Shown: positions 1 to 6,188 of the stretch, in pieces
How the letters are laid out: each line of letters begins with the position of its first letter
Numbering within the stretch: the first letter of the stretch is position 1
Assembly (NCBI GenBank): GCA_031546715.1
Contig: JAVBKA010000181.1
Span: 1-14,499 of the forward strand
Length of the DNA: 14,499 nucleotides
From: JAVBKA01 sp031546715
GTDB taxonomy: Bacteria; Bacillota; Clostridia; Oscillospirales; UBA929
Direction: 5' to 3'
Program-made: the position numbers and the translations under genes
Notes under the pieces: model-generated
Told to the model about the DNA's origin: nothing
The model's input: the letters and a program-made list of their open reading frames with translations, nothing else
The model's database searches: none

Positions 1-1
1 T

Positions 2-229
2 GTGGTGCTGTCGGCGGAGGATTTTGACGGTACCGCACAGCTAAAAAGTGTTACTGTTGACGGTTTTCTATATTGTCTACGTCAACTGAACACTGGCAGC
101 TATTACACAGCTGATAGTGCTGCAGCCAGCAGTACACACACTCCAAGAACTTTTGTAAATGGCACAACAACCACGGCTGCGAGCATTAAAATCAACTACA
201 TAGCAATAGAATACGGAGGCGAAAGATAA
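2..229 (+). CDS. Phage tail-associated protein, C-terminal fragment
   Basis: This reading frame is open at the left edge of the window, and no ribosome binding site is visible before the first GTG, so it is probably the C-terminal part of a longer protein. The visible 75 residues are rich in Ser, Thr, Ala and Gly and show no motif I recognise. The stop codon TAA directly abuts the ATG of the next gene, which suggests translational coupling within the phage late operon. Its place just upstream of a repeat-rich tail or fibre gene, and a few genes before the lysis cassette, suggests a baseplate, tail-tip or minor structural protein. That role is inferred from position only. Confidence 0.6.
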   Translation: MVLSAEDFDGTAQLKSVTVDGFLYCLRQLNTGSYYTADSAAASSTHTPRTFVNGTTTTAASIKINYIAIEYGGER

Positions 230-1420
230 ATGCTTGGCGTAAACCAATTGGATTTTTTGAACTACACAACAGCTTTTAAGTGTAACTACCGCAAGGGCGT
301 CCACAAACTGCGGTCAATTCTGTCCACCACTGTCCAAGCGGAGGAATTTGCACGGAACAAGGGCGGTGTAGCTGTTGTCCTTGGGGTGCCGATTGATGCA
401 CCAGATAAAAACAGCGACGACTTACTGACGCTTTTGCTAGAAAGCAACGTCGTAGATATAGCAGCAGAGACTTTTTTGTCCTGTTTTTATGAGTTTAGCG
501 ACCTCAATATACTACTGTCCAACAAGGCAACCTGCAACAAAATTGTAGTAGATGCTTTGCAGTGGCGCACTGCGAGTATCAGCAAAGTAGTGGTGGGTAA
601 AATTGTAGCTACATTGGCAGGCTTTAATTGTGCCAACTATGCCGACATAGGCGCAGTGATTGCAAACACCAGCGCAATGAACACAGTGATTGCAAATAGT
701 TCAGCTATGTCTGTCTTGATAGCAAGTAGCACGGCGATGGCTGCTGTAACCGCAAGTACCACTGCCATGACCGAAGTGGCAGCAAGTAGTACAGCAATGG
801 GAGCAATAGTTGAAAACAGTGCAGCTTTGGATGCAGTTATAGCAAGCAGTACAGCAATGTCTGTAGTAACAGCAAGTAGTACAGCAATGTCTGCGGTGGC
901 AGCAAGCAGTGTAGCTATGGGAACAATAGTTGCAGACAGTTCTGCTATGGACACAGTGACCGCTAGTAGCATCGCTATGACAGCTTTGTCTTCAAATGCT
1001 TTCGCCTTGAATTTCATCTGTAAAAACATTTCGGCGAAAGCGGCGTTTAATAAAAGCGTCCATAATGCAAATTGCGTAAATCAAATTACCGCAAGCTTGG
1101 CAAATGCGACATATTTTACTCCAGTAAACACAAATATTTCAAGCACGACAGTCAATGCCGTTGTCAATGACTATTTATATAATGCTACAAGTTGCCAAAA
1201 TAGTAGTCAACAAGGAAATACTATAGACATGTCAATAATAATTATTCAAACTATAAAAGTTGTCGCTTCTGGGTATGCATGTTCCGCTGTTGAGACATCT
1301 GGCAAAACAACTATCTTATCTACAAACAGTACTGGTTACACATCATTCAACAAAACCATAATGGGCGGATTTTACGCCAAAAATCTGAGCTATACAGGCA
1401 AGTGTTTTACTGCAAAATAA
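230..1420 (+). CDS. Putative phage tail/fibre protein with decapeptide repeats
   Basis: This 396-residue protein starts at an ATG that abuts the previous stop codon; a GGAGG lies at 215-219. Residues 1-145 form a non-repetitive N-terminal region. Residues 146-265 are twelve consecutive 10-residue units with a loose consensus of (S/N)-S-(S/T)-A-M-x-x-V-x-A; the last unit is degenerate. Residues 266-396 form a distinct C-terminal region rich in Asn, Ser and Thr. The regular Ala/Ser/Met repeat suggests an elongated, possibly beta-solenoid or coiled stalk, as expected for a fibre or baseplate component. Neighbours are phage tail and lysis genes, which supports a virion role such as host contact. 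I recall similar 'STAM' repeats in other Firmicutes phage proteins but cannot verify this here. No enzymatic motif is visible. Confidence 0.75.
   Translation: MLGVNQLDFLNYTTAFKCNYRKGVHKLRSILSTTVQAEEFARNKGGVAVVLGVPIDAPDKNSDDLLTLLLESNVVDIAAETFLSCFYEFSDLNILLSNKATCNKIVVDALQWRTASISKVVVGKIVATLAGFNCANYADIGAVIANTSAMNTVIANSSAMSVLIASSTAMAAVTASTTAMTEVAASSTAMGAIVENSAALDAVIASSTAMSVVTASSTAMSAVAASSVAMGTIVADSSAMDTVTASSIAMTALSSNAFALNFICKNISAKAAFNKSVHNANCVNQITASLANATYFTPVNTNISSTTVNAVVNDYLYNATSCQNSSQQGNTIDMSIIIIQTIKVVASGYACSAVETSGKTTILSTNSTGYTSFNKTIMGGFYAKNLSYTGKCFTAK
665..1024 (+). repeat. Twelve 30-bp in-frame coding repeats
   Basis: Twelve units of exactly 30 bp run in frame through the putative tail protein gene and encode its decapeptide repeats. 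Units are diverged at many third codon positions, but several share blocks such as gcaagtagtacagcaatg. The divergence suggests an old repeat under protein-level selection rather than recent slippage, although the best-matching neighbours could still recombine. Confidence 0.85.
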
Positions 1421-1433
1421 CAAGGAGGGCAAT

Positions 1434-1811
1434 ATGAAAGCAAACAACATCACCCTGCGAGATTATGATTCCCAAGACCGCCAACTGGTACTGGTCTTGG
1501 CTGACACCAGTATGGAGGCGGTCATTGGGATGGACACCACGCTGTTGACCATCCAGACAGATGATGGAGACACAGTAGAGGTGTTTTCTGGTTTTGCTCA
1601 ACGCTCTGTGACATGTGACCTAATAGCAAAAACCTACACAGCTACTTTGGTTCAAAGCATGGAGGATGCTGCCGCCATTCTACTAAAACAGCTAACTGAA
1701 GAACTGTTAGTAGAAAAAGAAAAGGTCAATAAACTGGAAAAAGCCAATTCCGATATCATGGATGCGCTCATTGAGTTGGCTAGTCTCGTTACAGGAGAGG
1801 GTGAAGTATGA
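1434..1811 (+). CDS. Small phage protein with C-terminal coiled coil
   Basis: This 125-residue protein follows a strong ribosome binding site (aaggagg at 1422-1428). Residues 1-85 look like a small beta-rich domain with alternating hydrophobic and charged residues. Residues 87-125 form a likely helix or coiled coil rich in Glu and Lys, ending in an acidic tail. Its stop overlaps the next start in an ATGA arrangement, so the two are probably translationally coupled. Proteins of this size commonly sit between the tail fibre gene and xkdX in Firmicutes siphophages, but I do not recognise a named family and assign no function. Confidence 0.75.
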   Translation: MKANNITLRDYDSQDRQLVLVLADTSMEAVIGMDTTLLTIQTDDGDTVEVFSGFAQRSVTCDLIAKTYTATLVQSMEDAAAILLKQLTEELLVEKEKVNKLEKANSDIMDALIELASLVTGEGEV

Positions 1812-1948
1812 CAAAAATTTACTATTGCCGTATCAGAGCTGGGATTATGACTGTTGAACAAGTTCCAACGGTATGGCGTGACGCAGTCCAAGCTCTTATT
1901 GATTCCGAAAGTGAACAGAACACATCGAATGAAGGTGACACACCATGA
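1808..1948 (+). CDS. XkdX-like small phage protein
   Basis: This 46-residue gene starts at the ATG that overlaps the previous stop (ATGA), and its own TGA overlaps the next ATG (again ATGA). The N-terminal half carries a Tyr-rich start, then a pattern R-x-G-I-M-T-V-E-Q-V-P followed by a short amphipathic helix. This resembles the XkdX family of PBSX-type and related phages, in which a short aromatic start is followed by G-x-(I/Y)-T-x-E-(D/Q)-V and a helix. XkdX proteins lie just before holin/endolysin genes, as here. Their function is not established. The gene is tiny, but double overlap and conserved position make it credible. Confidence 0.8.
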   Translation: MTKIYYCRIRAGIMTVEQVPTVWRDAVQALIDSESEQNTSNEGDTP

Positions 1949-2283
1949 ACCAAGACGAACAAATAATCCAAAACAGCAAGGACATAGCCGCACTGCGAGA
2001 AAACCTCAAATCCGCCCACAAGCGCATTGACGAAAACGACACCGTAACCAAGGGCATACACGAGCTGTCTACAAGTATAGCAGCAATTGCGGTAGAGCTA
2101 CGAGCATTAGTTACTCGTTACGATACGTCTTTTGAGCGCATTGAAGCTGGTCAAAAGTCTCAAGGCGAGCGTATAGGCGCACTGGAGAAAAAACCTGCCA
2201 TGAGGTGGGAGGCGCTTGTAGGACAGCTGATTACATTGGTTGTTGCAGCTGTCGCAGGGTCGGTGCTAGGGAGGTTTATATGA
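1945..2283 (+). CDS. XhlA-like holin-associated coiled-coil membrane protein
   Basis: This 112-residue protein has a long heptad-like coiled coil over about residues 5-83 and a single hydrophobic segment at about 92-111, reaching almost to the C-terminus. It therefore looks like a C-terminally anchored membrane protein with a cytoplasmic coiled coil. This is the layout of XhlA/haemolysin-type lysis proteins, which act with a second small membrane protein to release endolysin. It overlaps the XkdX-like gene by four bases and the next gene by four bases. The lysis role rests on architecture and location; sequence identity to XhlA cannot be judged here. Confidence 0.7.
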   Translation: MNQDEQIIQNSKDIAALRENLKSAHKRIDENDTVTKGIHELSTSIAAIAVELRALVTRYDTSFERIEAGQKSQGERIGALEKKPAMRWEALVGQLITLVVAAVAGSVLGRFI

Positions 2284-2468
2284 AAAAAGCGTTTATTGAG
2301 TTGCTGAAAGTTCGCAGCATAATCACGTTGGCGATTATCGGGGTTATGTCTTATCTGGCAATTACTGAGATAATTGACGCAGCTACATATATGACTATCG
2401 CTGGCGCTGTTGTTGCGTATTATTTCAATCGAAAAGAGTATAAAAGCGATGATAAAAAAGGGGAATAG
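2280..2468 (+). CDS. Small two-helix membrane protein, candidate holin
   Basis: This 62-residue protein starts at an ATG overlapping the preceding gene's stop (ATGA); an upstream GTG-initiated reading would add residues from the wrong context. It has two hydrophobic segments at about residues 12-29 and 33-49 and a highly charged Lys/Asp/Glu C-terminal tail, typical of small class II holins. It lies between the XhlA-like gene and the endolysin, exactly where the pore-forming holin is expected. The holin call is an inference from size, topology and position. Confidence 0.7.
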   Translation: MKKAFIELLKVRSIITLAIIGVMSYLAITEIIDAATYMTIAGAVVAYYFNRKEYKSDDKKGE

Positions 2469-2471
2469 TAC

Positions 2472-3146
2472 ATGAATGGACTTGAATATTTACACCCTGT
2501 TGCAAGACAAAAGGCGGAAAAGCTTATTGATCTGTGTGCCGCAAATAAGTTGCCTGTGAAAATTAAGTCAACATACCGAGACAAAAAAGAGCAGAACGAC
2601 ATCTATGCCAGCGGACGCACTGTGCCGGGCGGAATAAAGACTAAGGCAAAATATCCAAATTCCGCACACAACTGGGGCGTGGCGTTTGATTTTTGCCGTA
2701 ACGTCAAGGGTCGAGCCTACGACGATAGTGACGGCTTTTTCAGCAAAGTGGGCGCAATTGCCAAAACCATAGGTCTGACATGGGGCGGCGATTTTAAGAG
2801 CTTTCCAGACACGCCGCATTTGCAGGTCACGGAGTTTTTGCCAGACAATACTCCTAATGCGCTGATTAAGAAGTACGGTACGCCCGAGGAGTTTATGAAA
2901 ACTTGGGACATTGCTGTACCTGCAAGCGGTACGTTACAGAACAATCTCGTGCTTCGCAAAGGCAGCAAGGGTGACGCTGTCAAGCAATTACAGTTACATC
3001 TAAAAACCTTAAAGTTATACAGCGGTGCTGTTGACGGAAGCTTTGGTACTCTGACTGACAAGGCTGTGCGTGAGTATCAGCGGTCGTGCGGCTTAGTAGT
3101 CGATGGTGTAGTGGGGGCGAGGACGTGGGCGAAGATACTACCATGA
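2472..3146 (+). CDS. Endolysin: M15 peptidase plus peptidoglycan-binding domain
   Basis: This 224-residue enzyme is the phage endolysin. Residues 8-125 form a VanY/CwlK-like M15 peptidase domain with the zinc-binding S-A-H-x-x-G-x-A-x-D motif (His66, Asp73) and the third ligand His116 in a P-H-L-Q context. This family cleaves within or at the end of the peptidoglycan stem peptide, for example as an L-alanyl-D-glutamate endopeptidase. Residues 158-221 form a PG_binding_1 domain with the typical L-R-x-G-S-x-G-x-A-V-x-x-L start and V-D-G-x-F-G core. There is no signal peptide, so export through the holin upstream is expected. It starts three bases after the holin candidate's stop and is the last phage gene before the chromosome junction. 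All active-site residues are present. Confidence 0.93.
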   Translation: MNGLEYLHPVARQKAEKLIDLCAANKLPVKIKSTYRDKKEQNDIYASGRTVPGGIKTKAKYPNSAHNWGVAFDFCRNVKGRAYDDSDGFFSKVGAIAKTIGLTWGGDFKSFPDTPHLQVTEFLPDNTPNALIKKYGTPEEFMKTWDIAVPASGTLQNNLVLRKGSKGDAVKQLQLHLKTLKLYSGAVDGSFGTLTDKAVREYQRSCGLVVDGVVGARTWAKILP

Positions 3147-3189
3147 CTGCATGCCTTTTCAGAACCAATATTGCCTGTTTTCTATAGTA

Positions 3190-3213
3190 TTTGTACACCA
3201 ATTTGTACACCAA
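3190..3213 (+). repeat. 12-bp tandem repeat near the prophage end (att candidate)
   Basis: The unit tttgtacaccaa occurs twice in direct tandem (3190-3201 and 3202-3213), followed by another tttg. An inverted ggtgtac lies at 3228-3234. The repeats lie in the non-coding gap between the endolysin and the tRNA-Leu terminator, where the prophage boundary should be. Tandem and inverted repeats here may be integrase arm or core sites. This is an inference, because the left prophage end needed to define the core is outside the window. Confidence 0.35.
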
Positions 3214-3270
3214 TTTGAGTGAAAATCGGTGTACTTCCGTACATAATATTGATTACCCTCACCACGCAAC

Positions 3271-3304
3271 AAAACCGCTACGACCTTACGGTCGCAGCGG
3301 TTTT
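3271..3304 (-). terminator. Intrinsic terminator of the tRNA-Leu operon, possibly bidirectional
   Basis: Two 15-nt arms (3271-3285 and 3290-3304) surround a 4-nt loop. In the - strand RNA all 15 positions pair, one of them as a G-U wobble, and the stem ends in a UUUU run. In the + strand RNA that position is an A-C mismatch, but the helix still ends in UUUU, so it could also stop transcripts leaving the endolysin. It begins five bases beyond the encoded CCA end of the tRNA. Confidence 0.88.
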
Positions 3305-3308
3305 GCGT

Positions 3309-3395
3309 TGGTGCACGAGGGGGGACTCGAACCCCCACGCCCTTGCGAGCACTAGAACCTGAATCTAGCGAGTCTGCCAATTCCACCACTCGTGC
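3309..3395 (-). tRNA. tRNA-Leu (anticodon CAG)
   Basis: An 87-nt class II tRNA with encoded 3' CCA. The acceptor arms are 3389-3395 and 3313-3319 (GCACGAG/CTCGTGC), with discriminator base A at 3312. The anticodon loop at 3357-3363 reads TTCAGGT on the coding strand, with anticodon CAG (3359-3361) on a 5-bp stem. A long variable arm, as in leucine tRNAs, and a T-arm with GGTTCGAGTCC are present. It decodes CUG. Its 3' end faces the prophage, the usual geometry for a phage attachment site. Confidence 0.97.
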
Positions 3396-3534
3396 ATTTG
3401 AATTAAGTACGCTAATAGTTCAAGCTCGCTTTTGCGAATTAGTTACAGTGAATACAGTAAGCTGCATTCGGTAAACATCACTTCACTAGGCGAGCTCGTT
3501 GCCTATGATATACATCACAGACTGTCGAGCGTCT

Positions 3535-3619
3535 TGGTGCGCGGGACGGGACTTGAACCCGTATGGTGGTTACCACACGCCCCTCAAACGTGCGCGTCTG
3601 CCAGTTCCGCCACCCGCGC
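3535..3619 (-). tRNA. tRNA-Leu (anticodon GAG)
   Basis: An 85-nt class II tRNA with encoded 3' CCA (3535-3537). The acceptor arms GCGCGGG/CCCGCGC lie at 3613-3619 and 3539-3545. The anticodon loop TTGAGGG gives anticodon GAG, decoding CUC and CUU. It has a long variable arm and a normal T-arm. It is the first tRNA after the promoter at 3650-3678, and the CAG tRNA-Leu follows 139 bp downstream with no clear promoter of its own, so both are probably cotranscribed and processed. Confidence 0.97.
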
Positions 3620-3629
3620 GAATGTAAAC

Positions 3630-3671
3630 AATACACCCGACGATTACTGATTATAATCTGTCGGGCGCATT
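3630..3671 (-). terminator. Hairpin overlapping the tRNA promoter; possible terminator of the upstream gene
   Basis: The arms 3630-3641 and 3660-3671 form a 12-bp stem in - strand RNA (CCCGAC/GTCGGG core plus G-U pairs and A-U ends), followed by UUGUUU. It could terminate transcription from the CofE-family gene that ends at 3734. The -10 box of the tRNA promoter lies in its loop region. A DNA-level role as an operator is equally possible. Confidence 0.45.
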
Positions 3672-3678
3672 TTGTCAA
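3650..3678 (-). promoter_or_regulatory. Consensus sigma-A promoter of the tRNA-Leu pair
   Basis: On the - strand a perfect -35 box TTGACA (3673-3678) is followed by a 17-bp spacer and a perfect -10 box TATAAT (3650-3655). Transcription would start near 3643, about 24 bp before the mature 5' end of tRNA-Leu(GAG). Matching both consensus boxes at ideal spacing fits a strong, stable-RNA type promoter. Confidence 0.9.
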
Positions 3679-3733
3679 GCTAAATATTCACTTTTCACTA
3701 AGAAAACGCACTATTTTTTACAAGCCACTACGC

Positions 3734-4915
3734 CTACATAGTTGTAAAGTCGTCAAAGTAACCCCTAATCCAAATTACAGGAGTTCCCTTGTCGCCACTG
3801 CCGCTGGTAAGGTCGCACAGGCTTCCCACTAAATCGTGGTATCTTCTGGGTGTGGTGCCGTCGTTATAGCCGTTTTTAGCGGTTTTATTTTTCTCTGTAA
3901 TAAGCTCTTTCATTTTTTGCTCTTTATTATCATCGTCTGCAAGAACATTTTCAGCCACATATTTAATCTTGATTTCGTTGGGCGTACCGCTTAATCTTTC
4001 GGTATATGCAGGTGACACCACTGGGTCACACAGTTCCCAAATGCCGCAGACGGGGTCTTTAAACGCACCGTCTCCATACACCAGAAGTTCAGGTGAAAAG
4101 TCCAACTCAGCCTCAAAACGAGCTTTTAGCTTGGCAATAAAGTCCGCTGAATTTCTCGGAAACAGTTTAAGCTCGTTATCTTTAGAAAGGTTTGAGCCCA
4201 AAACGCCGAATTCAGGATTGCAGCCGCTGTTACCTATGGGGGCAGCCATAATATCTGAAAGCGTTAGAACATTGGCAGACGGGTCAACCTTTTTTATTCT
4301 CTTTGCAGTCTTAAAACGCTTATGTGTTTCACAAACCAGAACCTGATTTGTCAGCTTTAAGATATGTCTTGGGTCGTTTGAAACGTATATTTTTACATTA
4401 TCTCTCAGTGCATACAGCTCAGCATAGTCAATACCTGTAAAATAATGCTTGTACGGTCCTACAATTTTTCTGAATTCTGCAATAGGAATCGGGCCTTTGT
4501 CCAAGGCGGCTCTAAGCTCTTCGCCAACATCATCAAGGATGTCCTCATCCATAATCGGGTTGCCCATTTCATCAAAAGGAAAGTTAAGAAGTACATAGGT
4601 CGTGTGCGCTGGGTCAACAATTCCCTTTAGAACATTCAAAAAGCGATTTCTTGACAGTACTGGAAAAACAACGCCGACGGAATCGCCCTGAAATTTAGCC
4701 TTAATATCAGCGTTAATATCTTCAATGGTGACAAAATTGTTATCCGATTTAGCGACAATTGCCTCGGTGACACCAATGATATCAGATTTTGAAATTGGGC
4801 GTTGCTCCCCTTCTGATGCCTTTTTAACGGAATCAAAAACGATGCTGACAAGGTCGTCTCCTCTGGAGATAATTGGCAAACGCACGCCATTTGAGCTTAC
4901 GCCGACTGTTCTCAT
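3734..4915 (-). CDS. Coenzyme F420-0:L-glutamate ligase (CofE) family protein
   Basis: The 393-residue protein matches, from memory, a large Clostridia branch of the CofE family (F420_ligase). Its landmarks are an N-terminal R-T-V-G-V then a G-D-D-L pattern, V-x-V-T-E-A-I-V-A, the core Y-G-D-G-A-F-K-D-P-V-C-G-I-W-E-L with following D-P-V-V-S-P, and a C-terminal G-T-T-P-R-R, S-L-C-D-L-T-S-G-S-G-D-K-G-T-P and G-Y-F-D motif. Archaeal CofE adds glutamate to F420-0 using GTP and is shorter, about 250 residues. I chose ATG at 4915 because GGAGG (4924-4928) lies 8 bases upstream; an in-frame GTG at 4930 would place the binding site inside the gene. No F420 synthesis gene is nearby, so the true substrate may differ. 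It is last in the - strand gene run. Confidence 0.82.
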   Translation of the reverse strand: MRTVGVSSNGVRLPIISRGDDLVSIVFDSVKKASEGEQRPISKSDIIGVTEAIVAKSDNNFVTIEDINADIKAKFQGDSVGVVFPVLSRNRFLNVLKGIVDPAHTTYVLLNFPFDEMGNPIMDEDILDDVGEELRAALDKGPIPIAEFRKIVGPYKHYFTGIDYAELYALRDNVKIYVSNDPRHILKLTNQVLVCETHKRFKTAKRIKKVDPSANVLTLSDIMAAPIGNSGCNPEFGVLGSNLSKDNELKLFPRNSADFIAKLKARFEAELDFSPELLVYGDGAFKDPVCGIWELCDPVVSPAYTERLSGTPNEIKIKYVAENVLADDDNKEQKMKELITEKNKTAKNGYNDGTTPRRYHDLVGSLCDLTSGSGDKGTPVIWIRGYFDDFTTM

Positions 4916-4944
4916 TAAGCTTTCCTCCACTATTTAGTAATTGC

Positions 4945-4992
4945 GGTGAAACACTCATGCATACTTCCCCTGCTGAGCTAATCCGCGCTTAC
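4945..4992 (-). repeat. Diverged half copy of the structured intergenic element
   Basis: Beginning two bases after the methyltransferase stop codon, this 48-bp stretch aligns almost without gaps to the first 48 bp (in - strand direction) of the full elements. The leading motif GTAAG(C)GCGGATTA matches 13 of 14 bases. The following hairpin survives despite many substitutions: 4945-4954 pairs with 4961-4970 in - strand RNA with nine of ten pairs, three of them G-U. The second hairpin of the full element is missing. It lies between the methyltransferase and CofE-family genes. Confidence 0.65.
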
Positions 4993-4993
4993 T

Positions 4994-6004
4994 TTACTGT
5001 TTTTTTCCTACAGAAACATTTCGTACAATCGCTTGGTCCACTCTGTGCTCAAAACTATTATAAGGCTCATCACCCATTACGGTCAAGCCGTTAGATGTAA
5101 ATATTTCGTCAATTTTTTCCTTTGCGATAATATTTTGATTATATGACACTGCAATTGCTCCGCCCTTTTTCAGCAGTTCCAGCCACGACGGTACACAGCC
5201 CCTCAAAAGTGCTTCGGGATTTCGTGTAAAGCTACTCTGCTTCTCGGCGGTAACGGCACTGTGCTGCACTCCGTAAGGTAAGTCCGCCGTTATTACATGA
5301 AAAGCATTCTTTTTAAGCATTTGATGTGCGTGTTTGGAATTTCCCGCTGCAAAGGTACATCTTTGGAGGTTTTCTTCACGCTTAAAGTCATCTTTTTCCA
5401 GCGCGTAGGAGTAATGAATTAAGTCAGTCAGACCTGCATCTGTCTTAACTCTGTCTTTTTTTATTCTATGCTTGACTTTTTCTGCCTCTAAGAAACGCTT
5501 AAAGAATAGAGCCGCTTCATTAACGACCTTTGTGCCGATTTCGATACCTGTTACATCCATTCCCATCAAAAGCCCTTCAAAAAGAGACGTACCCTTGCCA
5601 GAAAGCGGGTCTAGCATACAAAGCTTTGTGTCAGACGAAAAATCAGACGCGCCAACAGCCACATTTATAAGCATTCTTGTGAAATTTTCATTTGTTTTAC
5701 CTGCATATTTCAGCATTGACCTCAAACCGTCTGGCAACGCGCTTTTACTGGGAAAAGCAATCGGCTTGAGTAAACCCTCATCCACGATTTCAAAAAGTGC
5801 CATATATGAGGACAAATTTGCAAGCTTGGTCAAGACTCTGTCATTCATCTCAGCATCAAATGTTATGTATGACGTGCCGCATATTTCCTTAAGACTTGAA
5901 TTCTCAGCCGACTTAATGCTGATTTCAAGCTCCGCAAGGCTCAACGCCTTAGACCTATCAAAAAAAACTCGATTATGACCGGGGTGAAGCAACAGTGCGT
6001 ACAT
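4994..6004 (-). CDS. SAM-dependent methyltransferase, Trm11/THUMP-MTase-like
   Basis: This 336-residue protein has a Rossmann methyltransferase fold in its C-terminal two thirds. Motif I is D-P-L-S-G-K-G-T at residues 132-139 followed by an acidic G-I-E-I strand end at 153-156, and motif IV is D-L-P-Y-G-V at 241-246. The D-x-P-Y-G signature is typical of N2-guanine or N6-adenine methyltransferases acting on tRNA or rRNA, such as Trm11/Trm14. Residues 1-105 form a small N-terminal domain with no THUMP domain that I can identify. The exact target is unknown. The ATG at 6004 has AAGAGG seven bases upstream. It is preceded by a 184-bp gap with three DnaA boxes and followed by the CofE-family gene 78 bp on. 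The stop codon lies two bases before a diverged element copy. Confidence 0.75.
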   Translation of the reverse strand: MYALLLHPGHNRVFFDRSKALSLAELEISIKSAENSSLKEICGTSYITFDAEMNDRVLTKLANLSSYMALFEIVDEGLLKPIAFPSKSALPDGLRSMLKYAGKTNENFTRMLINVAVGASDFSSDTKLCMLDPLSGKGTSLFEGLLMGMDVTGIEIGTKVVNEAALFFKRFLEAEKVKHRIKKDRVKTDAGLTDLIHYSYALEKDDFKREENLQRCTFAAGNSKHAHQMLKKNAFHVITADLPYGVQHSAVTAEKQSSFTRNPEALLRGCVPSWLELLKKGGAIAVSYNQNIIAKEKIDEIFTSNGLTVMGDEPYNSFEHRVDQAIVRNVSVGKKQ

Positions 6005-6069
6005 AGTTTTACCTCTTTACATTAGTATTGGATTGACATAACCTAGCCTCGAAATTTGACTACTAACAG

Positions 6070-6099
6070 TTATCCACACTATCCACATAGTTATCCACA
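6070..6099 (+). promoter_or_regulatory. Cluster of three DnaA boxes
   Basis: Two perfect TTATCCACA sequences (6070-6078 and 6091-6099) and one single-mismatch CTATCCACA (6079-6087) lie in the same orientation within 30 bp. The consensus for bacterial DnaA binding is TTATNCACA. Three co-oriented sites this close are very unlikely by chance. The cluster is in the gap between tsaD and the methyltransferase gene. Confidence 0.8.
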
Positions 6100-6106
6100 A
6101 TTTCAA
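6078..6106 (-). promoter_or_regulatory. Possible promoter of the methyltransferase gene
   Basis: On the - strand TTGAAA (6101-6106, five of six consensus bases) is followed by 17 bp and GATAGT (6078-6083, four of six). The predicted start is about 65 bp upstream of the methyltransferase ATG. The DnaA boxes cover the spacer and -10 region, so bound DnaA would be expected to affect it. The -10 match is weak. Confidence 0.35.
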
Positions 6107-6188
6107 AGTACTGCGATTCAAAGGCTTTCGCAAAAAATCCTGATTTTGAGAAAGTCGCAATTGGTACTTGACAATAAATACGGAAAAA

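Noticed and set aside
665..1024. Regular 30-bp repeats that could be taken for a CRISPR array
   Set aside because: Units are adjacent with no spacers, are in frame, and encode a clear peptide repeat inside a long gene.
637..1029. 130-residue open frame on the - strand opposite the tail protein repeats
   Set aside because: It mirrors the 30-bp repeats of the + strand gene, gives a monotonous Ala/Val/Ile sequence and has no ribosome binding site; it is a shadow.
3159..3389. 76-residue - strand frame ending in a repeated W-C-T-N pattern
   Set aside because: It starts inside the tRNA-Leu gene and runs through its terminator; the repeat reflects the 12-bp DNA repeat, and no integrase motif is visible.
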